DNA from: an uncultured Cohaesibacter sp.
Lineage (GTDB): Bacteria > Pseudomonadota > Alphaproteobacteria > Rhizobiales > Cohaesibacteraceae
NCBI RefSeq assembly: GCF_963677725.1
Contig: NZ_OY782507.1
Coordinates: forward strand, 1,488,001-1,552,000
Direction: 5' to 3'
Length of the DNA: 64,000 bases
Below, in pieces: positions 35,705 through 45,663 of the stretch (position 1 is the stretch's first letter; every line of letters starts with the position of its first letter). The translations under genes were made by a program, and so were the position numbers. The notes under the pieces are model-generated. The model was not told where the DNA came from and did no database searches. It saw only the letters and a program-made list of their open reading frames with translations.

Positions 35705-36967
35705 ATGAAAAAACTGCTTCTAGCCACTGCTCTGACCACAGTCATGTCCACCGCCGCGTGGGCCGACATCAAGGTGGGCATCCTCCACTCGCTGTCTGGC
35801 ACGATGGCCATTTCCGAAACCACCCTGAAAGACACCATGCTGATGCTGATCGAGCAGCAGAATGCCAAGGGCGGTCTGTTGGGCGAGAAGCTGGTGCCGG
35901 TCGTTGTTGACCCTGCGTCTGACTGGCCACTTTTTGCGGAAAAAGCCCGCGAGCTGCTGACTGTCGAGAAAGTCGATGTGATTTTCGGCAACTGGACCTC
36001 GGTGTCGCGCAAATCGGTTCTGCCAGTGATCGAGGAATTGAACGGCCTGCTCTTCTACCCGGTTCAGTATGAAGGGGAAGAAAGCTCGAAAAACGTCTTC
36101 TATACCGGTGCGGCTCCGAACCAACAGGCCATTCCGGCCACCGATTATTATCTGGAAGAACTGGGCGTTGAGAAATTCGCCCTGCTCGGCACGGACTATG
36201 TTTATCCACGCACGACCAACAAGATCCTCGAGCAATATCTCAAAGACAAGGGCATTCCTGAAGAAGATATCTTCGTCAACTACACCCCGTTCGGTCATTC
36301 CGACTGGTCAAAAATCGTGGCCGACGTTGTGGCCCTTGGCGCAGACGGCAAGAAGGTCGGCGTGATCTCCACCATTAACGGCGACGCCAATATCGGCTTC
36401 TACAAGGAACTGGCAGCCGCTGGCGTGTCGGCTGATGATATCCCGGTTGTCGCTTTCTCCGTGGGTGAAGAAGAACTGGCTGGCCTTGATACCAAGAACC
36501 TCGTTGGCCATCTGGCTGCCTGGAACTATTTCCAGAGTGCCGAAAGCGAAGCCAATGCGGAATTCATCAAGACCTGGAAAGCCAAAATGGGCGAAGACCG
36601 CGTGACCAATGACCCGATGGAAGCCCACTATATCGGCTTCAACATGTGGGTGAATGCGGTCAAGGAAGCAGGCACCACCGACGTCGACAAGGTGCGTGAG
36701 AAAATGTATGGCCAGAAATTCCCGAACCTCACCGGCGGCACCGCAGAAATGCTCGTCAACCACCATCTCTCCAAGCCGGTTCTGATCGGCGAGATTCAGG
36801 AAGATGGCCAGTTCGATATCATCAGCCAGACCAAAGAAGTGCCCGGCGATGCATGGACCGACTTCCTGCCCGAATCCAAGGTGCTGAAGTCTGACTGGAA
36901 AAATCTCGGCTGCGGTATGTACAATACCGAAACCAAGACCTGCGTCCAGCTGAAATCCAACTACTAA
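35705..36967 (+). CDS. urtA: Urea ABC transporter periplasmic binding protein UrtA
   Basis: This 420-residue binding protein of the Leu/Ile/Val type (type 1 fold) has signal peptide MKKLLLATALTTVMSTAAWA. UrtA-typical stretches follow: IKVGILHSLSGTMAISE, IFGNWTSVSRKSVLPVIEE, LLFYPVQYEGEESSKNVFYTGAAPNQQ and TNDPMEAHYIGFNMW. It binds urea in the periplasm for the UrtBCDE complex. CAGGGGAAC precedes the ATG. No urease genes are in the window, so the imported urea would be used by enzymes encoded elsewhere. A hairpin separates it from urtB. Confidence 0.97.
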   Translation: MKKLLLATALTTVMSTAAWADIKVGILHSLSGTMAISETTLKDTMLMLIEQQNAKGGLLGEKLVPVVVDPASDWPLFAEKARELLTVEKVDVIFGNWTSVSRKSVLPVIEELNGLLFYPVQYEGEESSKNVFYTGAAPNQQAIPATDYYLEELGVEKFALLGTDYVYPRTTNKILEQYLKDKGIPEEDIFVNYTPFGHSDWSKIVADVVALGADGKKVGVISTINGDANIGFYKELAAAGVSADDIPVVAFSVGEEELAGLDTKNLVGHLAAWNYFQSAESEANAEFIKTWKAKMGEDRVTNDPMEAHYIGFNMWVNAVKEAGTTDVDKVREKMYGQKFPNLTGGTAEMLVNHHLSKPVLIGEIQEDGQFDIISQTKEVPGDAWTDFLPESKVLKSDWKNLGCGMYNTETKTCVQLKSNY

Positions 36968-36988
36968 GCTTATCCTTTCACCAACATG

Positions 36989-37014
36989 TGCAGGGGCCCT
37001 GACCGGCCCCTGCA
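36989..37014 (+). promoter_or_regulatory. Hairpin between urtA and urtB
   Basis: TGCAGGGGCC-CTGACC-GGCCCCTGCA is a perfect 10-bp GC-rich stem with a 6-nt loop, 21 bases past the urtA stop and 19 bases before the urtB start. It fits higher expression of urtA than of the membrane and ATPase genes. Confidence 0.7.
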
Positions 37015-37033
37015 TCAAGGAAAGTGTGTCTTG

Positions 37034-39064
37034 ATGATCCGCATATTCGCAGCCTTTCTGGTGACCTTTCTGACATTCTCCAGTCTTGCCGTCACATCCC
37101 TATCCGCACAGACTGCGGCAGATCAGCCCGTATCAGAGTCCCAGCCAGCCCCGACACAGCCAACACCAACGATGTCAGCGCTCCAAACGGTGGTGCAGGC
37201 GAACTTTCCGAAAATCAAGAGAGGGTCGGTCAAGACAGCACAGCCGGTCATCGATGCAATTCAGGAAACCGGAGGCCCTGCCGCCAGCCGGTTTCTGGCC
37301 AATTGGCAATCCAAAGACCTCTGGTATCGCAGATCTGACGATCTGATCGTTACTGTCAAGCGAGAGGGCGGCAAGACCTACACCCTTCTGGATATCACCA
37401 CCGGCGAGCCAATTGGTACGGCTGTCAAGAAGGAGATCAAGCAGATCAAACCCAATTCCGGTGTGCGCGCCCTTTTGGGTGCCGCTTTGGTGGCTTCGCA
37501 ACTGGTTAGCGATGATCTGGCAACCCGTAAAGATAGCCTTGACAGTCTGGCGCGTGATCCCAAACCAGAGCATCTGGGTCCCCTGCGCAAGGCAATCTCC
37601 AAAGAAAGCGATGCGGGCCTGAAGGCAGACATGATCCGTCTGGAGCGTCTGCTGACCATGCAATATGACAAAAATACCAATGCCCGTGTCGCCGCGATCA
37701 AGAGCTTCTCAAGCGATCTTGGCCTTGACGTGCGTGGACGTCTCAATCCGATGCTTGACACCAGATTGATGGTCGCCCAGACCGCGCCGGAAAAAGGCGC
37801 TTTTGCCCGGATATTGAAACCCGGCGCCGATGGCGATCTTGGCCGCTACGAGGCCTATGAAATGCTGGTCGCAAAGGGCTGGGCACCAGAGGACATCAAG
37901 ACCGATGACAAGAACAAGGCGCTGATCGCGCATATTGCAGATGGCAAGGTGGGAACCTTTGCTGTCAGCGAGTTGGGCACACAGGAAGCGCGCAACACGG
38001 CCTATGAGCAGCTGGTGAAAGAAGGCCTCGCGCCCGCCGACCCAAGCGATGAAGCGGTGACAGAGGCGCTCAAGCAGGCGTATTTTTATGAGGTCTATCT
38101 CGAACCATCGCCTGAGGTGGTGGCAGCCACAAAGGCGACCTTGTCCAGCATCGAGACCAAAGTGGCCTGGTCCGAGGTTGCCGACCTTTTTCTTGATGGC
38201 CTTTCACTGGCCTCGATCTTCTTTCTTGCAGCCATTGGCCTTGCCATCACCTTCGGTGTGATGGGCGTGATCAACATGGCGCATGGCGAATTCATCATGA
38301 TGGGCGCCTATACAGGCTATGTGATCCAGCAATTTGTCACCAATTATACATTGTCGATCCTGCTGGCCATTCCGGCAGCCTTTGCGGTGACATTCCTGGC
38401 GGGGGTCGCGATGGAACGCCTGATCATCCGTCATCTCTATCATCGCCCTCTGGAAACCCTGCTCGCAACCTTCGGGGTGTCGATTGCCTTGCAGCAGCTG
38501 GCCAAAAACATTTTTGGCACGCAGGCCCGCCCCCTCACCTCGCCCGACTGGCTTGATGGGGCGCTGGTGATCAATGACGTGATTTCGATCAGCTGGATCC
38601 GGGTGGCGATCTTCGGGTTGTCGGTTCTGTTCTTCGCCATGCTGTGGTTCACCCTTAACAAGACCCGTCTGGGGCTTGAAACCCGCGCCGTGACGCAAAA
38701 TCCGCGAATGGCCGCCTCCATGGGTATCAATCCCGACCGGATCAACATGCTGACCTTCGGACTCGGTTCGGGCATTGCTGGCATTGCCGGAGTGGCAATC
38801 GGGCTGTTCGCCAAAGTGACGTCGGAATTGGGGGCGGACTATATCGTCCAGTCCTTCATGACGGTCGTGGTTGGCGGCGTAGGCAATATCTGGGGCACGT
38901 TGGCGGGCGCGGCGATGATCGGCTTCCTGCAGAAGGGCATTGAATGGTTCAACCCATCCAACACCCTCGCTGCCCAGACCTTCATGATCATCTTCATCAT
39001 CATTTTCATTCAATTCAGACCACGTGGCATCATTGCCCTCAAGGGTCGGGCAGCAGGAGACTAA
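37034..39064 (+). CDS. urtB: Urea ABC transporter permease UrtB
   Basis: This 676-residue protein has a signal-like first helix (MIRIFAAFLVTFLTFSSLAV) and a long, mostly soluble N-terminal region to about residue 380. A LivH-type permease domain of about 290 residues follows, with FFLAAIGLAITFGVMGVINMAHGEFIMMGAYTG and the late VVGGVGNIWGTLAGA. The extended periplasmic N-terminus is a known UrtB feature, though here it is on the long side. ATG at 37034 has AAGGAAAG upstream; the frame to 36986 would overlap the hairpin. Confidence 0.95.
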   Translation: MIRIFAAFLVTFLTFSSLAVTSLSAQTAADQPVSESQPAPTQPTPTMSALQTVVQANFPKIKRGSVKTAQPVIDAIQETGGPAASRFLANWQSKDLWYRRSDDLIVTVKREGGKTYTLLDITTGEPIGTAVKKEIKQIKPNSGVRALLGAALVASQLVSDDLATRKDSLDSLARDPKPEHLGPLRKAISKESDAGLKADMIRLERLLTMQYDKNTNARVAAIKSFSSDLGLDVRGRLNPMLDTRLMVAQTAPEKGAFARILKPGADGDLGRYEAYEMLVAKGWAPEDIKTDDKNKALIAHIADGKVGTFAVSELGTQEARNTAYEQLVKEGLAPADPSDEAVTEALKQAYFYEVYLEPSPEVVAATKATLSSIETKVAWSEVADLFLDGLSLASIFFLAAIGLAITFGVMGVINMAHGEFIMMGAYTGYVIQQFVTNYTLSILLAIPAAFAVTFLAGVAMERLIIRHLYHRPLETLLATFGVSIALQQLAKNIFGTQARPLTSPDWLDGALVINDVISISWIRVAIFGLSVLFFAMLWFTLNKTRLGLETRAVTQNPRMAASMGINPDRINMLTFGLGSGIAGIAGVAIGLFAKVTSELGADYIVQSFMTVVVGGVGNIWGTLAGAAMIGFLQKGIEWFNPSNTLAAQTFMIIFIIIFIQFRPRGIIALKGRAAGD

Positions 39065-39067
39065 GCC

Positions 39068-40246
39068 ATGGGTGGACCACTGACAAAATTCCTGCTCAAA
39101 CATCCCAGCGCGCTGGTATTTCTGGGTGTCATCGCGGCCTTCACGATCTTTGTCACCATTGGCAGCGAAGCCCTTGGCTATGGCTTCATCTCGACCTCCT
39201 TCGTCAAGACCTTGGGCAAGACACTATGCTTCTGCCTGATCGCCATCGCGATGGATCTTGTCTGGGGCTATTGCGGCATTCTCAGCCTTGGGCATTTCGC
39301 CTTTTTCGGACTTGGCGGCTATATGATCGGCATGTGGCTGATGTATGAACGCACCCGGTTGATCGTGGTGGAAGCCGCGCGCAATGCGCCCCTGCCCCCG
39401 ACCAATCAGGAAATTCAGGATGCTATCGGCACGCAGATTTTCGGCGTGGTTGGCGGCGCTGACTTTCCCGCCATCTGGGCATTCTCTCACCTTCTCTCGG
39501 TGCAGCTGTTGCTGGTGGTACTGGTGCCCGGTCTGTTGGCCCTCGTCTTTGGCTGGTTGGCCTTCCGCTCACGGGTGACCGGGGTCTATCTGTCAATCCT
39601 TACTCAGGCCATGACGCTGGCCCTCTCGCTCTATCTGTTCCAGAATGACAGCGGCCTTCGCGGCAATAACGGCCTGTCTGGCTTGCAGAACCTGCCCGGC
39701 CTTGAAAGCACCCCTCAGGCGCTGATCTCGATCTGGTTTTTCTGGGGTTCTGCCTTTGCGCTAATGCTGGGCTATCTGCTGCTCAAGCTGATTGTCGAGA
39801 GCAAGCTTGGCAATGTCATCCGCGGCATTCGTGATGACGAAGCTCGCGTGCGGTTCCTTGGCTATAATGTGGAAGTCTATAAACTGTTTGTCTTCACTCT
39901 GACGGCCATCATCGCGGCCATCGCCGGGGCGCTTTATTATCCGCAAGCGGGCATCATCAACCCGGCGGAAATCGCGCCGATTGCCTCCATCTATCTGGCG
40001 GTCTGGGTGGCGATTGGCGGGCGTGGGCGACTGTATGGCGCGGCGATTGGCGCAGCTCTTGTGTCACTTCTCTCCAGCTGGTTCACCGGCGGACAGGCTC
40101 CGGACATCAATCTGGGCGTCTATGTCATCAAATGGGTCGATTGGTGGCTGGTGCTCTTGGGGCTTAGCTTTGTGGCGGTCACGCTTTATGCACCAAAGGG
40201 TATTGGTGGACTGTTTGATCACTTCTCCAAGGGAGCGAAATCATGA
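39068..40246 (+). CDS. urtC: Urea ABC transporter permease UrtC
   Basis: This 392-residue LivM-type permease begins MGGPLTKFLLKHPSALVF. It has the family core MDLVWGYCGILSLGHFAFFGLGGYMIGMW and a conserved ending AVWVAIGGRGRLYGAAIGA. About 9-10 membrane segments are visible. It forms the second half of the membrane channel with UrtB. GGAGA precedes the ATG, and its stop overlaps the urtD start. Confidence 0.96.
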   Translation: MGGPLTKFLLKHPSALVFLGVIAAFTIFVTIGSEALGYGFISTSFVKTLGKTLCFCLIAIAMDLVWGYCGILSLGHFAFFGLGGYMIGMWLMYERTRLIVVEAARNAPLPPTNQEIQDAIGTQIFGVVGGADFPAIWAFSHLLSVQLLLVVLVPGLLALVFGWLAFRSRVTGVYLSILTQAMTLALSLYLFQNDSGLRGNNGLSGLQNLPGLESTPQALISIWFFWGSAFALMLGYLLLKLIVESKLGNVIRGIRDDEARVRFLGYNVEVYKLFVFTLTAIIAAIAGALYYPQAGIINPAEIAPIASIYLAVWVAIGGRGRLYGAAIGAALVSLLSSWFTGGQAPDINLGVYVIKWVDWWLVLLGLSFVAVTLYAPKGIGGLFDHFSKGAKS

Positions 40247-40989
40247 CGGCAGGTGCATTGCTGGAAGTGGATTGTGTGTCAGTGTCCTTTGACGGTTTCA
40301 AGGCGATCAATGACTTGTCCTTCAATATCGATGCGGGGGAAATGCGAGCGATCATTGGCCCCAATGGAGCGGGCAAGACCACTTTCATGGACATTATCAC
40401 CGGCAAGACAAGGCCCGACAGTGGCCAGGTTCTTTGGGGTGCGGATGTGATCAATCTGATCGGCAAATCGGAAAGCGACATTGCCCGGCTCGGTATTGGC
40501 CGAAAATTCCAGAAACCGACGGTGTTTGAAGATCAGTCGGTCAATGACAATCTCACCATGGCTTTGAAGAATAAACGTGGTCCTTTCGCCGTCCTGTTTC
40601 ACCAAAAGACCGAACAGGAAGAGGAAAAGGTGTTGGCGCTTGCGGCCGAGATCGGTCTGTCTGATCAATTGGAGCGGCGCTCAGGCGACCTCAGCCACGG
40701 CCAGAAACAATGGCTGGAAATCGGTATGCTGCTGGCACAAGACCCGCAATTGCTGCTGGTCGATGAGCCAGCTGCCGGGATGACGGTTGAAGAGCGCAAT
40801 CACACGGTCGAGCTGTTGCGCGAAGCGGCCAAGACCCGCGCCGTGGTGGTGGTCGAGCATGACATGGAATTCATCCGCAATCTCGATTGCAAGGTCACCG
40901 TGCTGCATGAAGGCTCGGTGCTGGCCGAGGGCAGCCTTGATCATGTGACCAAGGACCAGAATGTTGTCGATGTATATTTGGGACGATAG
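40243..40989 (+). CDS. urtD: Urea ABC transporter ATPase UrtD
   Basis: This 248-residue LivG-type ATPase has Walker A GPNGAGKTTF, signature LSHGQKQWLEIGMLL and Walker B LLLVDEPAAGMT followed by VVVVEHDMEF. The LSHGQ signature and the AAGMT ending are typical of UrtD. It overlaps urtC by ATGA and is followed 3 bases later by urtE. With UrtE it powers urea import at the inner face of the membrane. Confidence 0.97.
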   Translation: MTAGALLEVDCVSVSFDGFKAINDLSFNIDAGEMRAIIGPNGAGKTTFMDIITGKTRPDSGQVLWGADVINLIGKSESDIARLGIGRKFQKPTVFEDQSVNDNLTMALKNKRGPFAVLFHQKTEQEEEKVLALAAEIGLSDQLERRSGDLSHGQKQWLEIGMLLAQDPQLLLVDEPAAGMTVEERNHTVELLREAAKTRAVVVVEHDMEFIRNLDCKVTVLHEGSVLAEGSLDHVTKDQNVVDVYLGR

Positions 40990-40992
40990 AGC

Positions 40993-41688
40993 ATGCTGAA
41001 TCTAGAAGGCATTACGCTGCATTATGACCAGAGCCAGATCCTGCACGGGGTCGATCTGGTGGCCGAGCAGGGCAAGATCACCTGCCTGATGGGCACCAAT
41101 GGGGTCGGCAAGACGAGCCTTTTGAAAGTGATCTCCGGCACGCACAATCATTCCGCTGGCACCTATAAGCTGGATGGTGTTGAGCAAGGCAAGCAACCTG
41201 CCCATGTTCTAGCCAAGCGCGGCGTTGGCTATATACCTCAGGGGCGCGATATTTTCCCGCTACTGACAGTGCGCGAGAATATGGAAATCGGCTACGCATG
41301 CCTTGATAAAAGCGAACATACGCTGCCCGAGGAAATGTTTGAATTATTCCCGGTCTTAAAGGAAATGCAAAATCGTCGTGGCGGTGATTTGTCGGGCGGT
41401 CAACAACAGCAACTGGCCATTGCGCGGGCGTTGATCACCAAGCCGAAATTGCTGTTGCTTGATGAGCCGACCGAAGGCATTCAACCCAACATTATCCAGC
41501 AGATTGGCCGGGTGATTTCCTTCCTCAAAGATGAGGGAAACATGGCGATCCTGCTGGTCGAGCAATATTTCGAATTTGCCTATTCCCTCGCCGATCACTT
41601 CTATTCAATGCGACGCGGCGAAATCATTCTCGACGGACCAAAGGCACAGGTGGCCAAGAAACAGTTGCTGGAAACACTCAAGGTCTGA
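40993..41688 (+). CDS. urtE: Urea ABC transporter ATPase UrtE
   Basis: This 231-residue LivF-type ATPase has Walker A GTNGVGKTSL, signature LSGGQQQQLAIARAL and Walker B LLLLDEPTEGIQPNII. GTNG in place of GPNG or GANG in Walker A is a usual variant in UrtE. It is the last gene of the urtABCDE operon and is convergent with the GMC oxidoreductase gene after 27 bases. Confidence 0.97.
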   Translation: MLNLEGITLHYDQSQILHGVDLVAEQGKITCLMGTNGVGKTSLLKVISGTHNHSAGTYKLDGVEQGKQPAHVLAKRGVGYIPQGRDIFPLLTVRENMEIGYACLDKSEHTLPEEMFELFPVLKEMQNRRGGDLSGGQQQQLAIARALITKPKLLLLDEPTEGIQPNIIQQIGRVISFLKDEGNMAILLVEQYFEFAYSLADHFYSMRRGEIILDGPKAQVAKKQLLETLKV

Positions 41689-41715
41689 CCAACCGGTGTG
41701 GCTTGCTCTTCCCGC

Positions 41716-43323
41716 TTACTGCCGGAGCAGATGGGCGGCTTTCTCGGCGATCATCACAACGGGTGATGCGGTGTTGCCGGAGACGATTTTCGGCATGATC
41801 GACGCATCAATGACCCGCAATCCTTCCACCCCCCGGACACGCAATTGCGGATCGACGACGCTTTTCTCGTCCACACCCATGGCGCAAGTGCCAACGGGGT
41901 GAAAAATGGTGGTGGCAATGTCACCGATCTTTTTGATCAAATCGGCGTCACTCTCGACTGCAGGGCCGGGCAGAATTTCCTCCGGCTGATAGGGTGCAAG
42001 TGCCTTGGCGGTCAGGATCATGCGGGCCTGACGCACGGATTTCACCGCCACGTCACAATCCCTTTCAGCCGAGAGATAGTTGAGATTGATCTGGGGCTGG
42101 ACCGACAGATCCCGCGATGTAATGTGGCAGGTCCCTGTGCTTTCCGGCCGCAGATTGCAGACCGATACGGTGATCGCCTCGAAGGGATGCAAGGGATCAC
42201 CGAGCTTGTCGGTGGAAAGCGGCTGGACGTGATATTCCAGATCCGGGGTCGCCATCGACGGGTCCGACTTGGTGAACATGCCGAACTGGCTTGGGGCCAT
42301 GGACATGGGCCCCGATCGGGTCAGGGCATATTGCAGGGCAATCTGGGCCTGTCCCAACAGGCTATTGGCCTTCTTGTTGAGCGTCTTGGTATTTTGCACC
42401 TTGAAAACCGTGCGAATTTGCAGATGGTCCTGCAAATTGGCGCCAATATTGGCATTCTCGTGGGCAACCTCGATCCCGAGGGAAGACAGCAACGCGCCAT
42501 CGCCAATGCCGGACAGTTCCAGAAGCTTGGGGCTATTGATTGCACCAGCCGCCAGCAAAACCTCGCGGCCTGCTTTGGCGATGAACGTTTCATCCTTCCA
42601 GCGGAATTTCACACCCGTTGCGCGCTTGCCTTCCAGCACCAGGCTTTCGGTCTCGGCCTTGGTGATCAGCCGCAGATTGGGGCGCTTGATGGCCGGCCGC
42701 AAAAAGGCCTTGGCGGCATTCCAGCGCCAACCCTTGTTCTGATTGACCTCGAAGAAGCCGCTGCCTTCATTGTTGCCATCGTTGAAATCATCGCGCGGCT
42801 CGATGCCAAATTCCTTGGCCCCTTCTTGCACTGTCTTGAGGATGTCCCATTTGAGCCGCTGACGGGAGACCTTCCATTCACCGCCGCTGCCATGGAGGTT
42901 GGATCCGCCGCCATGATGGTCCTCGGATTTGAGGAAAAAGGGCAGCACATCGTCCCAGCCCCAGCCGACATTGCCCAATTGCCGCCAATGGTCATAGTCG
43001 GCGGCCTGCCCGCGCATATAGATCATACCGTTGACTGACGTACAGCCACCCAGCAGCTTGCCGCGAGGATAGACCAGCGAGCGACCATTCAACCCGGCTT
43101 CCGAGGCGGTTTTCATCATCCAGTCAGTGCGCGGATTGCCAATGCAATAAAGATAGCCGACGGGAATATGGACCCAGTGATAATTGTCCGAGCCACCCGC
43201 TTCAAGCAACAGGACCCTGACGGCTGGGTCTTCGGTCAGGCGATTGGCCAACACGCACCCGGCAGTGCCCGCCCCAACAATGATATAGTCATAGTCGCCG
43301 TCAAGGATCTTGTATGTGGTCAT
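41716..43323 (-). CDS. GMC-family FAD oxidoreductase (choline dehydrogenase-like)
   Basis: This 535-residue flavoprotein has the FAD motif DYIIVGAGTAGCVLANRL at residue 13, GMC signature 1 PRGKLLGGCTSVNGMIYMRG near 85, signature 2 GAINSPKLLELSGIG near 257, and the C-terminal catalytic His-Asn pair in IFHPVGTCAMG and KIVSGNTASPVV. Such enzymes oxidise alcohols such as choline, long-chain or polyol alcohols. No betaine aldehyde dehydrogenase or BetI is nearby, so choline is not indicated. It has its own promoter region and is convergent with urtE. Confidence 0.92.
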   Translation of the reverse strand: MTTYKILDGDYDYIIVGAGTAGCVLANRLTEDPAVRVLLLEAGGSDNYHWVHIPVGYLYCIGNPRTDWMMKTASEAGLNGRSLVYPRGKLLGGCTSVNGMIYMRGQAADYDHWRQLGNVGWGWDDVLPFFLKSEDHHGGGSNLHGSGGEWKVSRQRLKWDILKTVQEGAKEFGIEPRDDFNDGNNEGSGFFEVNQNKGWRWNAAKAFLRPAIKRPNLRLITKAETESLVLEGKRATGVKFRWKDETFIAKAGREVLLAAGAINSPKLLELSGIGDGALLSSLGIEVAHENANIGANLQDHLQIRTVFKVQNTKTLNKKANSLLGQAQIALQYALTRSGPMSMAPSQFGMFTKSDPSMATPDLEYHVQPLSTDKLGDPLHPFEAITVSVCNLRPESTGTCHITSRDLSVQPQINLNYLSAERDCDVAVKSVRQARMILTAKALAPYQPEEILPGPAVESDADLIKKIGDIATTIFHPVGTCAMGVDEKSVVDPQLRVRGVEGLRVIDASIMPKIVSGNTASPVVMIAEKAAHLLRQ

Positions 43324-43612
43324 GTTTCTCTCTTCATGACTGGAGGTTTCAAATCATTTATTGCCATGGAGTGTCGAGGTGGCTGGCACGGATTGGACAG
43401 GCTCAAACAAGCAAGCCTGTCACACGCGCTTGATTGGCGAAATCAAGCCGCAGACCAAAATCATATCAGGGGATTTGCGGATCACAATTATCCTAAGAAC
43501 CAATCTGGAGCCATTAACGACAAGGTTCTTACATGGCGGTCATGTCGATGACCTTGTCCGCATTGCGCCGGTTGAAGGATATGGGCACGCCTTTCGCAAT
43601 CGCTGTGTCCGG

Positions 43613-45379
43613 CTAAGCGTGTTTTTTGATGTCTTTGTTGATCTGCGTGCCGAATGGGATGAACTCTTTCTCCCAACGAGCCAAATCAATAACCGACATT
43701 GGTTTGCCAAGCAAAAAGCCCTGAACATTGTCGCATCCGATATTTTCCAGAAATGTGAATTGTTCCTCGGTTTCGATCCCTTCGGCGATGGTTTCGAAAT
43801 TGAGAGCTTTTGACATGGAAACAACCGCCCTTAAAACAGCCTCGCTTTTGGGTTGGAAGCCAATGTCCGAAATCAGCGACTTGTCGATTTTCAAAATGTC
43901 GAAGGGCAACCTTGTGAGCAGCGAGAGGTTGGAGAATCCCGTCCCAAAGTCATCAATGGCGATGGAGATTCCCGCACTACGCAACTTGGAAAGCTGCGCC
44001 TGACTTGCTTCAAAGTCAGCCATGGCCATCGACTCGGTGATCTCCACAGTAATGAAACTGGGCGGGATCTTGTGGCGGGCCAGCAAGTCGATTATGCGGT
44101 TCACAAAAGAATCCGTATCAAACTGCAAGGGAGCGATGTTGATCGAGATTTTCTTGCATTTCCCCTCAGCCAGCCATTCATTGCTCTGCTGCAAAGCCAG
44201 ATCAAAAACCTTTTGCCCCAGAGGAATGATCAAACCGGATTCTTCTGCCACCGGGATGAATTCACTTGGTGGGATGACACCATCCTTGGGGTGGTTCCAT
44301 CGCGCCAAAGCTTCAACGCCAAAGAGCTCTCCGGTAGAAATCTTGAGCTTGGGCTGGAAATGCAGAAAGATTTGGTCGCTGTCGATTGCAAGCTTGAGCT
44401 CTCGCTCCAAGCGGGCTTGTTGCAAAACCTTCTCGTGAAACTTTGGCTCAAACAAAGTGATTCTGCGCTTTTTGTCGCGCTTTGACGCATACATGGCCAG
44501 ATCGGCAAATTTGATCAATTCATTCGCATCACAGGTGTCTTGGGGGTAGCTGGCAATGCCGATGCTGAGGCCGACAGACGTGCTTTGCCCCGCTGCATAG
44601 AATGGCCGGTCAAATGCAGCCAAAATCTCCTCGGCAATTTGCAATCGCGCCTCTTCAGAGTGATTGCCGGGCAGAATGATCACAAACTCATCCCCGGCAT
44701 ACCTTGCGACCACCGCCTTTTTGGGTAGATATGTACAAAGCTCGCCGAAAACCGTCATGCAGGTGTCAAGGTCGTCGCGCCTGCAATGCAGACCCTCGTT
44801 GATGATGCGCTTGCTGGCCTGGGACAAGATCTGATCACCCGCCTCATGACCGTAGGTGTCGTTGATCCGCTTGAAGCCGTCAAGATCGAGAAACAGGACC
44901 GAGCATTCATAAGGGGCGTCGGAGGCCGCCAGTTGATTCAATATGTGCGCGACGACCGCGCGGTTTGGCAAATTGGTGACGACGTCCGTGTAGGCGATGA
45001 TATTCATTCTCAGGACATTGGAATTGATTTTCTTGACCATGCCACGAAAGCTGTCGGCAAGGCCTCCAATCTCACAATTGCATTCGATGTCAATCGGGCT
45101 ATAGAGCTTTCCGTTTGCAATGGCATCGGTGCTTGCCTTGAGGGCCGAAATCTGCGTCGTCAGTTTACGCGCAGCCACATAAGTGATCAGGGTAGGAAGG
45201 ATGACAAAAGCGATCATCAGCGCAATCAAGGCCGATGGCGAAAAAGTGCCCGTTGGATTTGCCAGATCAAAATGCAGATCGAAGGCAAGACCAAAGGCCA
45301 GAGCGATCAAGCCACTAATTGCCAGCGACATCACAGCAAACCGAATTGGAATGCTGTTAAAACCCTTCCCTTTTTTCAT
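43613..45379 (-). CDS. Membrane GGDEF-EAL protein (cyclic-di-GMP turnover)
   Basis: This 588-residue protein has two membrane segments (about residues 12-33 and 45-66) enclosing a very short periplasmic loop. A HAMP-like linker follows (about 67-120), then a GGDEF domain with AGDEF in VARYAGDEFVIIL, and an EAL domain with GVEALARW, NIAPLQF, ITESMAM and IDDFGTGFSNLSLL. Both catalytic motifs look intact, so it could make or break cyclic-di-GMP. An insertion in the GGDEF domain (CRRDDLDTCMTVFGELCTYLPKK) is unusual. ATG at 45379 has GGGAG 8 bases upstream. Confidence 0.93.
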   Translation of the reverse strand: MKKGKGFNSIPIRFAVMSLAISGLIALAFGLAFDLHFDLANPTGTFSPSALIALMIAFVILPTLITYVAARKLTTQISALKASTDAIANGKLYSPIDIECNCEIGGLADSFRGMVKKINSNVLRMNIIAYTDVVTNLPNRAVVAHILNQLAASDAPYECSVLFLDLDGFKRINDTYGHEAGDQILSQASKRIINEGLHCRRDDLDTCMTVFGELCTYLPKKAVVARYAGDEFVIILPGNHSEEARLQIAEEILAAFDRPFYAAGQSTSVGLSIGIASYPQDTCDANELIKFADLAMYASKRDKKRRITLFEPKFHEKVLQQARLERELKLAIDSDQIFLHFQPKLKISTGELFGVEALARWNHPKDGVIPPSEFIPVAEESGLIIPLGQKVFDLALQQSNEWLAEGKCKKISINIAPLQFDTDSFVNRIIDLLARHKIPPSFITVEITESMAMADFEASQAQLSKLRSAGISIAIDDFGTGFSNLSLLTRLPFDILKIDKSLISDIGFQPKSEAVLRAVVSMSKALNFETIAEGIETEEQFTFLENIGCDNVQGFLLGKPMSVIDLARWEKEFIPFGTQINKDIKKHA

Positions 45380-45663
45380 CACTCAAACTCCCTAAACCTG
45401 TAAGTAGTCTTACGAATTTTCACTAAGGAACTTGTTAAGAAATACAAAAAAGGCAGCTCGCATCGGCCTAAAATCCCGGCATCGTAAATCTTGAATTAAA
45501 TTGATGCATTGTCGAAAAGGATTCTGCACTATAGACAAGGCGATGCGTTTGTCTTTGTCGTCCTCATATGTCAGACCCGGTTGAGTTGATAAGGCCCTGC
45601 AAGGCCATCAAACGCACGTTCCCGCCCCAAATTCAGCATCGGCGCTGCATATAAAGGAAGAAA

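Noticed and set aside
41845-43038. Plus-strand 397-residue frame opposite the GMC oxidoreductase
   Set aside because: It is the shadow of a gene with full GMC motifs.
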